Source of the DNA: Cryptomeria japonica
Taxonomy: Eukaryota > Streptophyta > Pinopsida > Cupressales > Cupressaceae
NCBI RefSeq assembly: GCF_030272615.1
Contig: NC_081409.1
Span: 472,000,573 to 472,064,572, forward strand
Direction of reading: 5' to 3'
Length of the DNA: 64,000 nt
Each line of letters opens with the position of its first letter. Position 1 is the first letter of the stretch. This document shows positions 47,805 to 59,185 of the stretch, piece after piece. Below the pieces are notes generated by a model. That model ran no database searches, was not told where the DNA came from, and saw only the letters and a program-made list of their open reading frames with translations. Both the position numbers and the translations under genes were made by a program.

Positions 47805-48156
47805 ATTGATGACAAAACCAATTGATTTGACCTAATTGATTCAGATTCAGATTGCTGTGAGATTCTGAAATGCTCTCCCCTTGTCATCAGGCTTCTCCCC
47901 ATACATTAGTCTTCTCCCCCTTTGACAACAATGCCAAGAAGTAAAAGAGCTAAAACATGATTTCTTCCGCTGAGAAGTGAATTCCTTGCTGTTATGTGTC
48001 AACTCAGTCTCAGTCAGAGCATTATGTCTTCAATTCTTGTTCCCTGTATTTGTTTTCTGGCACACCTTTAGAAAACATCCTAAAGTGTGTAAATCAACAT
48101 CAACTCCTAAAAGATATTCTTTAGAGTCATCGAATTGATGCTTTCACCGAACTCGG
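47805..48156 (-). other. D region between RNase H and 3' LTR
   Basis: About 350 bp without an ORF of note; no envelope-like gene is present. It includes a short stretch on the + strand rich in CTTCTCCCC. Confidence 0.5.
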
Positions 48157-48933
48157 TCAGTGAGTAGAAGATAGGGGTAGGACCCCTAACTTGCTTCTGA
48201 GATACTCAAAAGTGTCCCTTGGCAGTGGCTTGGTGAAAATATCTACTATCTGTTCCTTTGAACTAACATACTCCAACACCACTTTCTTCTCTTGAACTTC
48301 TTCTCTAAGATAATGATATTTGATAGAGATGTGCTTTGTCTTAGAGTGAATAACAAGATTCTTTGAAATGTTAATGACACTAGTATTGTCACAGAATATA
48401 GTTACTGGCTCAATAACTTTCTCATTTATACCTTCCAACAGTTGTTTGATCCATGCTATATTGGTACAATTCAATGCTGCAACAACATATTCAGCTTCCG
48501 CTGTTGACTGTGAAACACATCCTTATTTCTTGCTAAGCCAACTCACTAGTCTTTCTCCTAAAAAGAAAGCTCCTCCACTTGTGCTTTTCCTGTCATCTAT
48601 GTTGCCTGCCCAATCATCATCAGTATAAACTTTCAAATCAAAGTCATTTCCTTTCTGATATACTAAGCCATAATCCTCAGTACCTTTCAAGTATCTGAAA
48701 ATTCTCTTGATTGCTGTCATGTGTGTTTCCTTGGGATTTGCAGAAAATCTTGCAACTATACCTACTGCATGTGCTATGTCTGGCCTGCTGTGAACAACAT
48801 ATTGCAACTTTCCAATCATAGATCGGTAAAGTGTCTCATTAACAGATGCAGATTCATCATTCTTTGATAATTTACAGTTGGCCGTCATAGGAGTACTTAC
48901 TGGTTTTGAGTCCTCCATTCCAAATTTCTTCAA
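48157..48933 (-). pseudogene. Element D RNase H and RT C-terminal part
   Basis: 48933-48523 carries MEDSKPVSTPM, SMIGKLQYVVHSRPDIAHAVG, RIFRYLKGT and the RNase H start VYTDDDWAGNIDDRKSTSG. After a TAA at 48523, where copia relatives have Gln, the frame continues (48474-48157) with STAEAEYVVAALN, IFCDNTSVINISKN, HSKTKHI and DIFTKPLP. These are the D-E-D catalytic positions of copia RNase H, which removes RNA from RNA-DNA hybrids. The polyprotein ends at 48157. Confidence 0.9.
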
Positions 48934-49974
48934 GATTTCCTTTATCTACTTGGATTGAGTAATGAAAATCTCATCTTTCATTTGCAGTATCTGTAGACCT
49001 ATAAAATACTTTATCTCACTGATTAATGACATCTCAAATTCTTTGCTCATTTCATTTCCAAAGTTCTTGCATAAAGAGTCATTTTCACAAAAGATAATAT
49101 CATCAACAAATATGGCTGAGATCAGTATTCCATTTTCATCATTCTTCATGTACATATTGTTATTTTCACTTGTTCTTATAAAACCAATCTTGATCAAATA
49201 AGAGTGCAATCTCTCATACCATGCTCTAGGTGCTTGTTTCAAACCATATAATGCTTTGTTCAATTTACATACCTGATCTTTATTCTTGTCTTCAACAAAT
49301 CCTTCAGGTTGTTCAATGTAAACTTCTTCTTCTAATATACCATTCAGAAATGCAGATTTGACATCCATTTGATATACTTTGAAATTTTTGAAAGCAGCAT
49401 ATGCCAACAATGTTCTTACTCCTTCAAGTCTTGCCACAGGTGCAAAAGTCTCACTATAATGAATTCCCTCTTCTTGAGCATATCCTTTGCAAACTAGTCT
49501 TGCTTTATTTCGAATGACCTCACCTTTTTCATTCAGCTTGTTTATGAAAATCCACTTTGTACCGATTACATTTTTGTCCTTCGGTATTGGGACCAGTGTC
49601 CATGTGTCATTCTTCTTGATTTGATCAATCTCTTCTATCATAGCATTTATCCAATCTTCACTATTAAATGCCTCTTTCACTATCCTTGGTTCAAATTTAG
49701 ATATCAGACATGTGTTCTGTCTCAGTTTTTTCCTTGTCATCACTAGATCATCTTTATCTCCTATAATCTAACTTGATGCATGATTCCTTCTGACATACTT
49801 GGCTAACACAAGCTCGGTAGGCTCTGTATGATCTTCTTCATCACTCGGTAACTGAATATCCTCTTTATTTTCTAACTCTCTCGGTAGGACTTGTCGGTTG
49901 AACATAGACAAATTCTTCATAATCTTCTGGTTCCTTAGAATTTCCTTCATCATTTCTTTCTGCAAATTCATCAA
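48934..49974 (-). pseudogene. Element D reverse transcriptase
   Basis: 49743-48946 (265 codons) begins after a TAG at 49770 (Gln expected). It contains the copia RT signatures TWTLVPIPKDKNVIGTKWIF, LVCKGYAQEEGIHYSETFAPV, YQMDVKSAFLNG, ALYGLKQAPRAWYE and the catalytic AIFVDDIIF near 49110, both Asp intact. A stop at 48946 separates the last part. The upstream 49974-49768 segment is an acidic linker between integrase and RT. Confidence 0.93.
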
Positions 49975-50820
49975 TTTTCACATTTGCACTTTCTACTATT
50001 TTGTTAGATGATTTGATCAAACATTTAAATGCTTTACTTCTAGAGGAATAACTAAGAAATGTTCCTTCTTCACTTTTTTGATCAAACTTTCCATTTCTAT
50101 CTTCTTTGTGTACATAGCATCTACTTCCAAAGATTTTGAAATAACTTACATTAGGTTTCTTGTCATACCAGATCTCATATGGTGTCTTCAAAGTTTCTTT
50201 CTTCAGTTGTACTCAGTTCAGGGTGTAAACTACAGTACTGATTGCTTCTCTCCAAAATGTTTGAGGTACCTTCTTTTCTATCATCAAGGTTCTTGCACAA
50301 TCCACAATTGATCTGTTTCTTCTCTCAGCTATCCCATTTTGCTGTGGAGTTCTCAGTGTAGAGACTTATCTTTTTATACCATGATCATTGTAGAATAAGT
50401 TGAATTCATCAGAAGTGAACTCACCTCCTCTATCTGATCTAAGACATTTCAGTTGTCTTCCTGTTTCATTTTCAACTCTTGCCTTGTACCATTTAAACAT
50501 TTGAAAAGCTTCTGATTTTTCTTTTAAAAACATAACTGACATCATCCTTGAGTAATCATCCACAAATAATATGAAATATTTATCACCATAATAACTCTGA
50601 ACTTTCATAGGACCACAAAGATCAGTGTGCACAAGATCTAAAATTCCCCTAGAAGTGTAGGACTTACTTGTAAAGCTTGATCTTGTCATCTTACCCTTCT
50701 GGCATCCTCGGCACATAGCATTCTCAGGTTTCTCAAGACTCGATAGACCTCTTACTCAGTGCTTCTTGCTTATTTTGATCAGATTATCAAAATTTTACAT
50801 GACAAAACCTTTTATGCCAT
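49865..50820 (-). pseudogene. Element D integrase
   Basis: Zinc-binding His-His (WHKRFCHV near 50800) and CRGCQKGKM (50714-50688) come first. The catalytic core has Asp in VHTDLCGP (about 50632), Asp in CLRSDRGGEF (about 50445) and Glu in GIAERRN (about 50325), a full DDE set. Stops lie at 50366 (TAA, Gln expected) and 50213 (TGA, Arg expected). A one-base shift near 50785 separates the protease frame from this one. The C-terminal part runs 50191-49865. Confidence 0.9.
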
Positions 50821-50984
50821 AACCAGGTATCATCTATCTTTGCATAAAGACACTTATTCCAAGTTGAGTCAAGGTGAAATGTGTTACCTTTTGTTTGAGT
50901 CCTGGTAGCAGCTAACTTTCCATGCTTGTCATGAACTTTGACAATTCCTTTCTGAAATTCTATTCGGTAACCTATGTTGTTTAG

Positions 50985-51410
50985 CTATGCTACACTCAAC
51001 AAATTATATTTCAAAACTTTAACCCAATAAACATCATTACATTTAGCATTGTCAAGAAGTGTTATGGATCCTTTACCTTTTACCGGACATGGTGCATCAT
51101 TACCAAATCTTACATAACCTCCATCATAATCTTCTAATTTAACAAACTTGAGTTTATCACCTGTCATGTGATGTGAGCATCCACTATATATGATCCAAGA
51201 ATCATTAGTATTTATGTGAGATATTAGGGATTTTTCTTCATACCTTTCTTCATCTGATCCATCTTTGATAGCCACATAAACTACTTCCTTTGTATCAGTT
51301 TCATCTAATTTATCATCATTTGATTCCTCATCGGCTATTAGGCATGACTTTCTATCTCTTCTTCTGAAGTCTCGGTGTCCTCTGTAATGATTATCTTTCT
51401 GTCTGTCATC
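50985..51410 (-). pseudogene. Element D protease
   Basis: SWIIYSGCSHHMTGD (around 51190) is the copia retropepsin site, but Tyr (TAT) replaces the catalytic Asp (GAT) of the IDSG motif, a single G to T change. A TGA at 51411 upstream and a TAG at 50985 flank the segment. Without this Asp the polyprotein could not be processed by D itself. Confidence 0.85.
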
Positions 51411-52336
51411 TCAGTAATCTCTCTTTTCAATGGATTCTTTGTCAGGGCAATTAGAAGCCATATGTCCTATTCTATCACAGTTAAAACATTTCAAAGGCAA
51501 GTTTCCTTTGTACTTACCTTTTCCTCTCGGTAGCCTTCTGGCTAATAGTGCTTCAAACTCTTCTTGCTTTCTGATTTCTTCATAAAGTTTGTGTACCTCC
51601 TCCATGTTTTTGCGAAATCTTTCACTTGCTCCACTGTGATTCCCTTCAGAGTACTTATACTTTATATCATTGTAATCATCAAATTCATCAAGATGAAAAG
51701 AACTAAATGTAGACTCGATTTTATTTACCGAAGACCCACTATTATCAAAGTTACTTAACTCAAATGCATGTAGCTTACCAATAGTAGCATCCAAAGAAAC
51801 TGGCATATTGGGTACAGACCTCAATTCATTGATTGCAGAGACTCAGATTGCATAAGCTGGTAGAAGGGTCTTAATAACTTACTTGTGACATCCTTTTCTT
51901 CAATGGTTCCTCTTGCTCCTTTGATTTGATTGACAATCTCCTTTAGTCTTGTACTGTACTGGGTTATGTTCTCACCTTCATTCATCCTCATAGATTCAAG
52001 TTGTCCTCTTAGACTATCCACTTTTTCTCTTTGAACATGTTCATTACCGCCATACACAGATATGAGCTTGTCCCACATTGCCTTGGCATCATTGCAGCCT
52101 TCTAGATCATTAAACTCCGAGTCGGTCAATGCAAATGTTACTTCAATCATTGCTTGAATATGTTCTTGCTTTGCCTTTATCTCTTCCATTGTCAATGGAT
52201 AGGTGCTCGGTGTAATGAAATCATTCTCCAGATAATATACAACATATTCTCTAACTCCTGATAAGTGCAGCTTCATCCTTTTCTGCCATGTAGAGAAGCT
52301 TGACTTGTTCAGCTTCGGTGCATCTCTCTTAAACAT
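51411..52336 (-). pseudogene. Element D gag
   Basis: The N-terminal part 52336-51821 (LNKSSFSTWQKRMKLHL, MIEVTFALTDSEFNDLEGCNDAKAMWDKL, ENITQYSTRLKEIVNQIKG) is the copia gag domain. A one-base frameshift near 51825 leads to 51824-51411, which holds the zinc knuckle CFNCDRIGHMASNC (51487-51446) with all four ligands. The reading frame ends at a TGA where CGA is likely ancestral. Gag packages the element RNA. Confidence 0.9.
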
Positions 52337-52379
52337 CTTTGGATCTTTGCCTCAAGTACCTTTAAACTTTTTCTTCCGG

Positions 52380-52401
52380 AGTCCAAAGCTCTAATACCAA
52401 T
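52380..52401 (-). other. Primer-binding site of element D
   Basis: Minus strand ATTGGTATTAGAGCTTTGG directly after the 5' LTR; TGGTATNAGAGC is the initiator-methionine tRNA type used by most plant copia elements. Confidence 0.9.
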
Positions 52402-53891
52402 TGATAGTTCTGATACTAATTGTTAAGTACAGATGCCAAGCTAACAAGACAAGAGGGGGGGGGTGAATCATACAAACTTAATCTTCCATAAAATCAATAG
52501 ATTCAACCTCGGTAGCTTAAACAGATATATGTAATCAAAACTGTAAAACATGCAACCTTAAGAACACATAATCATAACTTCACTCATAACACCAGATTTA
52601 ACGTGGAAACCCAAATAGAGAAAAACCACTGTGGGATTTCAGACCCACTAAGAAATATGCTTTTCTAGAGTATGCTCGGTTAAAAGCAAACATTGTTAAA
52701 GATTACAAACACATTGCTAGATGTGACCCGATTAAGGGATTTCCCTCATATATGTTAGGATCTTCACCTTGTTAGAGGTGACATTGTTAAAGGGTTTCAA
52801 ACACTCAATCAGAATGTCACCTTGCTAGAGGGTTTTACAAATAAGACTGTTAAGTCCACTCGGTTAAGAGATTTTCTATCACTTCACAAAATAACAGTAA
52901 TAAAAATATATCAACAACTTTGCATCTAAAATGCTAAAGCAGATTCTTATTTGCTCGATACAATCTAGTCATAGGACTTATCTTGTCCCTCTACTGGGCT
53001 CTATACTCTATTAATCAAACAGGTCTTCAAGCTTCTGTGCTCGGTAATCACTATGTAGCATCCCTGTGCTTACACTTGCTCGCATACATTGTTTATGAAC
53101 AGTTCCTTATTTATAAATAATTTGCTAATCGCTTAATCTCCTTGATCACATATCCCATGATCAATCATAGCCATCAGATCTTCAAACTTGACCAGGTTTA
53201 ATGTATCCTTCAATCTGAAAACGTTTTACCTCACCTTGGAACTTGCATACATTTCTTGGAACTTATGCTAAGGTATTGCGGTTCAATTTGAGCTGTAGAT
53301 CTTTATGCCGATCTTCCATTGCCATAGATTCTTTAACAAACTTCATGCACAACATACCGATCATTTAATCAATTCTAGCTCATCAGCTTCCTTCATTAAA
53401 TAACGCTTTTAATCATTTAATGCATTTTGTTACAGCTCGGTAAATACTAAACTTCACTCGGTAGACATTCCACCTTCATTAACCGATAGCGATAACCTTA
53501 GGGTTTACCGACTAGGTTCCATTCTCGGTAACATAGTATAGTATTAACCTTACAATCAACAACATATGTAGGATGTCAAAACAATCTAAACATCATGATC
53601 TCATCATTGTCTAACTCAGTAATAGTTGCCCATTGAATAACTTATTTCTCCCCTTATTCATCACAATCTTTTTGTGTCTTTTACCGATATCTTTATACTC
53701 ATCAAATCATACTTCTTAAGATATGGCAACATCATACTGAATTAGAAAATCAATTTCTTGACATCAATGATAAAATAATAATATTAAGACAGTAAACATC
53801 CTTAATCAGTTATATCCATAATCATCAACAACCTTCTCAATATCCTTATTGAAATGCCAACAATCTCTCCTTGTCTGTTATAATGCCAACA
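52402..53891 (-). repeat. 5' LTR of element D
   Basis: Minus strand begins TGTTGGCATTATAAC at 53891 and ends AACTATCA at 52402, 1490 bp. TATAAATA box at 53108-53115 (minus). It differs from the 3' LTR mainly by substitutions and a small deletion near 53436. Confidence 0.93.
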
Positions 53892-54358
53892 TATGGTGCC
53901 CTGGTCCCTCCACTTTGCAGTCAAATTCGATAGGTTGCAGACTCAAGACCTCTAGTTTGTAGTGTCTCAGTTGCAGCCTCCTGTCTGCAGAAACATGAAA
54001 GTGGAGTGGCACCCTGGTCTAGGCTAGTTTTGTTCAATTTGCAGCATTAGGTACACATCCTGAATCCTCCCCCTTTCATACTTTCAATATCTCAATTTCA
54101 TATCTGCAGGTTTGTTCAATTCTGAGTTCATTTGTGCTTCATTTTGTATCTCCTAGTCTAGGTGACCATTCAAACCCTAGTTTTTCTCATCATTTGCAAC
54201 AAGAGGAATAGAAACCCTAAGAGGTAATCCTTGTCTCTCTCTTTCTCACAAGAAGTATCCAAAGTGATCTATCTCCCTAGGCTCTTTCATATTCCCAGTG
54301 TGTTGGCAAAAGTGGGATTAGGTCCTAGTCACCCGATCTTGCTTTTCCCGCCCCCACA
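53892..54358 (+). repeat. 3' LTR of element C, second part
   Basis: TATGGTGCCCTGGTCCCTCC onward matches the C 5' LTR from about 32383 to 32843 and ends CCCCCACA, followed by the duplicated target CCTAC. Confidence 0.92.
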
Positions 54359-54443
54359 CCTACTTGCAACACCATATTGAGATGGAAACAATAAAATTGA
54401 TTGAGTCTGTTAGATCATTCTCATTTTCTTCCACTTGTAAAGG
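54359..54443 (+). pseudogene. Helitron-type gene, third fragment
   Basis: Between element C and solo LTR E. It continues the Helitron Rep-helicase reading (LLATPY- and ETIKLIE-like residues) and rejoins 31199 after removal of C. It contains TSD copies CCTAC (54359-54363) and AAAGG (54439-54443). Confidence 0.6.
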
Positions 54444-55234
54444 TGATACAGGAGCATCCTCGGTTCTTGGCAATCTTGCATCAACCAAAAATATTTCCTT
54501 TCTATTTTGCTCTATGTTTTACAATTTCAGCATTTCATTATGCATTTTTTGACATTGGCTCACTGGATCTCGAGGAGTTGTATTATGCTTGAGGACTTGA
54601 TCATCTACCTTATCCCAAAACCGTGGAGCATTTGGATCATTTTTCGACAAGTTATCGCTATCAGTTCTGAGACAGTTTTTTGGTATCGGTTGCTTGGACC
54701 TATTTGCATTCGTAATCTACCGAAATCTATCATATCCCTTCCATAGCTTGCATAGACTTGAGCATTGATTCTGATGTTCCTTGGTGTGTGGCCAACCTTC
54801 CCTTTGATCTACACTTCATCCTTTGGATTTTCCTAAGGAATTTCTTTGGTGGAGGCCGACCTTGTCGTTTTTACACGTTAGGTCTTGTTCTTTGGCATTT
54901 GATCCTTTTTTGGGCTGACCGGATCCCCTTAGATCGTATAAATCATTGTAATTGAGCATTAGAATATAGATAAGTTAAGATATAAAATATAGAAGATAGA
55001 TCTGAAGATTTAAGGTCCCGATTGTGACCTGTTATGTAATTAAGCATGTTTAGCAGGCTAGTGAGCCAGTTTCTGTAACCCGACTATTAACGGTTGATTG
55101 TAATAAGTTTTCATGATATAATTCATTAAGTTCTGCATTGCCTCCATCATATCCTTGTGTTTCTGTTGTGTTTACTCTTGCTAATCGGTCCGAATTGATC
55201 TCTTTGAGGTCCCTCTTAACCGGTGATTGCACCA
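54444..55234 (+). mobile_element. Solo LTR E (791 bp)
   Basis: Begins TGATACAGGAGC, ends GATTGCACCA, flanked by exact duplications AAAGG (54439-54443 and 55235-55239). No internal domain or second LTR is present, so it is the product of LTR-LTR recombination. The T/G-rich text with AATTCATTAAGTTCTGCATTGC looks like a copia-type LTR, but I cannot name the family. ORFs here (54364-54955) are not genes. Confidence 0.82.
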
Positions 55235-56960
55235 AAAGGTGCAAGTGGAAAGAGAGGAAACAAAAGGCAATTGTCAATGTCTTTCCTCGATTCTATGCTA
55301 TTCTCGACGAGGGTTTTGAACATTTTGAAATATTTTATTAGAGTGAGCTGGTTCTGTACAAGCATTTTTCTGACATTTCTAGAAATATAGGTCTCACTAA
55401 AGATGACATTGTTGTAAAATTGGAAGCAAATGAATATAAATAAATATTCCATGGCATATGTTGATCACCTAGTTGACATAATGAAGAGGACGAGAACATT
55501 GAAAATGAGATAGATATAAGAAATACAATACAAATGAATGAATGGGAATTGCTATCATAAATGGGGCTTGCTACTGGTGAAAATATAAATGCCCTTGAAA
55601 TGCTTGGTAGATGTGACTTTGACAATATCAATATATGGGATGAATGTTCAATACCTCCTCATTTACATGACATCACATAAAATTTCATAAGCACAAACAA
55701 GATGTCCCAACAATATGAAGAATCCACATTACAGTTCAATGATCCAACATATCCACTATCTACCAAACAAGAACTAACACTTACCATTATTAAAGAACTT
55801 TATAATCCTACCTAATCCATTGCATCACATACACTTCAGAGTTTAACATAAAAAAAATTAACCCACTCCTCATTGTTTCTCCTACAGGATTTGTTGCATT
55901 CAACATACATGCCTCACCTATACATGTTGCCCGCAAGATTACAATAAGAGAAATGCAACCATTGAAGAGGTAGTCACTAACAATTTTTCAAGAGGACACG
56001 AGACATGCAAAATACCTCCTTATCAATGAGATGAGCTTCATACGACCAAAGTTACTATTGAAAATAGATAGTAGATTACAAGAAGCTCTCCCCCACTAAA
56101 AACACCTATACTTTAGTGTGACATCTATCATTCTTGTTGGTGACTTGTCACCAACAAATGTTATTTACAAACCCATCTATGCATCACACTCAAATGCCAA
56201 ATTCTTATGGGAACAATTCATTGCAATTGTTACATTACAAATAATTTTTTTTCAACAAGGTGACACTCAAAGTGAAATTAACTTTCGTTGAATATTAGAA
56301 AACAATTGTCCAACTGAACATGTTTGGGAATTACAAATGAACTGCACAAGCAAATCACTATGTATTGATGGACAAAAAGACTTTGACTAGTCAATGCACC
56401 TATACTCTACAAATGATTTAGTGAGGAAACAACAAAAAATTGCTTAAACTACTAAATCTTCCTATTGTACCAAGTATTGCGATAAAAACACATGTAAAAC
56501 CAAACTTTGATAATGACACTGACCAACTTCCCCAAGAACTCTTACTACGCAGAGGCCAACAAATTATGTTAACAACAAACCTATCGATTCAAAGCACTAG
56601 ATTTACCCTTGTATGTAGTTGTCTAATCTGATAGTTACAATGGCCCACCTTGGAACCAAGATGACCCAAAACGTATGCCTATAAGACCCATAAGTCTAGG
56701 TGATCATAAACAAATACCACTATCCATGGCATGTGCAATCACCATACATAAATCCCAAGGACTAACACTCCCCAAAGCAACAATTGACATAGACAAAATA
56801 GAAAGACATGACTTAACTTTATCAATTATATCTAGAGTTAAATCAACAAAGGGTCTTTGAATAAAACCACCACTCACCTTCGATTGATATTTAAGAATGA
56901 AAACTAACCCATACATAATTTTTAGGAAAAAGGAAGAGTCTCAACTACATTAGCTCTCAT
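55235..56960 (+). pseudogene. Helitron-type gene, helicase part
   Basis: Directly after E the reading resumes (AIVNVFPRFYAILDEGFEHFEIF, then SELVLYKHFSDIS). The Pif1-like helicase follows: SPTGFVAFNIH (about 55886), LLINEMSFI with Asn (56025-56027) for the Walker B Asp, ILVGDLS (56130), LLLRRGQQIMLTTNL (56540-56584) and MACAITIHKSQGLTLPKA (56717-56770). The Walker A segment expected near 55850 is missing. Frames change repeatedly. In an intact element this helicase would unwind DNA for rolling-circle transposition. Confidence 0.8.
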
Positions 56961-57730
56961 TATAATGAGTAAAGGTACACAATTTTAAATTTAACCTTCT
57001 GTAGAAAAACTTTCAATTGATTCTTTTCGTTACTATCCTCATAGCATATTCTCTATGAAAAAAACGCTACTATATTAATACTTTCATGTTATGTAAGTTG
57101 TTGCTTAATATTGATATATTGCTATCTCAACTACTTCTCATGTGTTTTCGATGTTATAATCTTACATCTATAATTCCTTTTCTTTGTTCACAAACTTTCA
57201 CATTTTTACATTTTGTACTTTTCATACATAAGACCATCAATGCATTCATGATAAAAATTCACTAACTTCTTGTTTCGTTGTGTAAGAATGCAATAAAAGA
57301 ATAACCCAAAATATTTTGCCAACCTCATTTTGTACAAGCAAAACGAGTCATCAACTTCAAAATCGTGAAAATTAAAATTCTAAATTCTAAATTTTTTTCC
57401 TTCATTTCAATATGACCAAATATGTAATTCATATATTTTTTTAAATGTTACAAACAAGATTGTATATATACACTTCCTTAAACATATTTATTTACATCTA
57501 ACTCTTATTCACATAACCCTGGTGCAAGTGGTCGTATAAAATTTGCCATCTTCACATACACTTAATCTAATAAATTAATTTTCAAGCATGCCATGCTACA
57601 TTGGGTACATTAGCTTGCCCTTGTTAAAAAGTGTCATAGCTAATAAACGAAGTTATTCGCTTGAAGTTATCTCGGAATGACATTAAGAGGTTGTTCACTT
57701 TGGGCCCACTTTGCATCCTCATATTGAAAC
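56961..57730. other. AT-rich stretch, no gene seen
   Basis: Probably the 3' part of the Helitron remnant plus intergenic DNA. I could not find a convincing Helitron 3' end (short hairpin before CTRR). Confidence 0.5.
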
Positions 57731-58021
57731 CCAAGTACAAACAAACTGCAAACTAAGGGAGATATCTGTGCAGCTCATCGTCGTGCAACCGCTTTTTTGG
57801 TTTTTTGTTTATTGGCAGCTGATCTGCGTCGTTTCGTTATGCGGTTTTTTGATAACATATCTGTTATTGGTGGATGTTTTACGATTTTGATTTAGCACGA
57901 GAGATGGTGGGAGCGGAGTAAAACCCGGTTTACACGAGAATTTGGGCGGGGAATTGTAATAGTCTCGATAACGTAATAGGCCTAGAAAGAAAAAAATATA
58001 ATAAGAAAGTGGGGTTTGGGC
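57731..58021 (+). promoter_or_regulatory. Putative promoter and 5' leader of the Alfin-like gene
   Basis: Locally richer in G+C and in CpG (for example CATCGTCGTGCAACCGC, GTCGTTTCG, TTCGGGCGG-like words) than the methylation-eroded repeats around it. That is the pattern of an unmethylated gene start. AAAAATATAATAAG at 57992-58005 is too close to the ATG to be a normal TATA box. No specific factor sites are claimed. Confidence 0.45.
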
Positions 58022-58124
58022 ATGGAGACCGCCACATCAGTTTCTACAAACCCTCGGACAGTGGAAGAGGTGTTTACAGATTTCAGGGCACGCCGAGCTG
58101 CCATTGTTCGGGCTCTTACTTCTG
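58022..58124 (+). CDS. Alfin-like PHD-finger protein, exon 1
   Basis: ATG at 58022 opens 34 codons in which [25 protein letters not shown] matches the conserved N terminus of Alfin-like (AL) proteins. In plants these are nuclear readers: the N-terminal DUF3594 region and a C-terminal PHD finger that binds H3K4me3. The exon ends in phase 1 at a GT donor (GTACTT, 58125). No stop or frameshift is seen. The first ATG in this frame was chosen; the few residues before NPRTVEE are variable in the family. It is the only clearly conserved host coding sequence in the window. Confidence 0.85.
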
Positions 58125-58222
58125 GTACTTTTTCCTTCGTCTTCTCTTTCTCTTTTTTTTCCTTTTCATTTTAACTATTCCATTTCTTAATTTCCTGTTT
58201 TCTAATTTGATTATGTTTGCAG
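58125..58222 (+). other. Alfin-like gene intron 1
   Basis: 98 bp, T-rich, from GTACTT to TGTTTGCAG, with normal plant splice sites; removal joins codon GAA across the junction. Confidence 0.82.
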
Positions 58223-58255
58223 AAGTAGACCAATTTTATTCGCTATGTGATCCAG
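58223..58255 (+). CDS. Alfin-like PHD-finger protein, exon 2
   Basis: 33 bp giving EVDQFYSLCDP, which corresponds to the family segment that follows exon 1 (typically ending CDPEKENL). It ends in phase 1 at GTTAGT (58256). The next exon, encoding the conserved CLYGFPN and PPELPEPALGINFARDG regions, is not found up to 64000. Either intron 2 exceeds 5.7 kb, which is possible in large plant genomes, or this is a truncated or captured gene fragment. Confidence 0.8.
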
Positions 58256-59185
58256 GTTAGTATGTTCCGCTTACAATTCTTCCAGATCTGTGCTGTTTTT
58301 TAGTTGTAAATTTGATTTTATGTGGCGAAAATTAAGCTTCCTTTTGATGTTCTATCTCAAATCGGTAACTATGCAGGCTTTCAAAGGTATTTTTTTTCCA
58401 GATCTCAGAAAATATTTAGACAAATTTACCTGTTATAACATTTCCAAGTGCAACTTAACTAAAAAGAAAAAGTAAATTATTACTTCTGATGAAAGCCGTT
58501 GCTTACGAGCGAGCGGCTCTTTAGGAAATAATTTTGACTGTTTCACCTATGGCTTTTTCAGATCTGCTAAAACACGGGAATTGTTTTACTTTTGTTTCAT
58601 AGCACAATTTTTTTAAAATCAAAGGCCCTGTAAATTATAGAATAATGACCATTCCCGAATTATTTCTCTTTTCTAAGCTAAAACGTTTTAAAAATTTTTC
58701 TTTCAAAAAAACTGGAATTTTTTTCTAAATAAAAAACGTTTTTTAATTTTTTTCAAATACTACAAAAAAGCTGAAGGGGAAGGAGAATTTTTTAAAAGTT
58801 GTCAATTCATATTGATGGTTAACATGTGTTTTTATGCGGATGACCAGAAAAACGGGAAAAAGGCCTTGGACGGCCCTATCTGGTGATCATGGTTTTTATT
58901 TTTGTAATACGCTAATTTTCGGTCCATGGACATGATATGTCAGTAGTTTTGTTTGCTAAACAAGCTACCTGACGTCTGTGGAAGTTTGATCTTATACTAA
59001 GCTGTACGGTTAAAATCTTAATGTAAACACTAAGATTTAAAATTTGAAAGATAATGTAAATTTAAAGGGAATTTTAAATAACTGAAAGGTTGGAGTGATG
59101 TCAATGGGGACCCGACATCATGGGTAGGGTCTTAAGATCCTGCCACATGCCCTTGGTGCAATGAAGGTTTTTTTTGTGTCTTTAC
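58256..59185 (+). other. Putative intron 2 of the Alfin-like gene, proximal part
   Basis: T-rich, with no repeat or coding sequence recognised; includes A/T homopolymer runs around 58680-58780. Confidence 0.5.

Larger units (their letters stand above)
46290..53891 (-). mobile_element. Element D: Ty1/copia LTR retrotransposon
   Basis: 7.6 kb on the minus strand, LTRs 52402-53891 (5') and 46290-47789 (3'), flanked by CATGG (46285-46289) and TATGG (53892-53896). Coding order from 52336 downward is gag, protease, integrase, reverse transcriptase, RNase H, the Ty1/copia order. The two LTRs look very similar by eye, so D is probably the youngest large insertion. Stops, three frameshifts and a lost protease aspartate disable it. 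I do not assign a lineage with confidence. Confidence 0.93.
31200..54358 (+). mobile_element. Element C: non-autonomous gypsy-type LTR element
   Basis: LTRs at 31200-32843 and 45070-54358 (the latter split by element D), with exact duplication CCTAC at 31195-31199 and 54359-54363. Internal part: PBS tract, one very long ORF split by a LINE (33113-34504 and 41634-43652), a 3' non-coding region and a polypurine tract. The ORF contains a retropepsin-like domain. I find no gag signature, polymerase or integrase. Without inserts it is about 8.4 kb. Confidence 0.85.

Noticed and set aside
54364-54955. Several plus-strand ORFs of 62-79 codons
   Set aside because: They lie within solo LTR E; no domain, three overlapping frames.
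56961-57730. Helitron 3' terminus
   Set aside because: I could not find a clear short hairpin followed by CTRR at a plausible distance; several weak candidates in AT-rich DNA are not distinguishable from chance.
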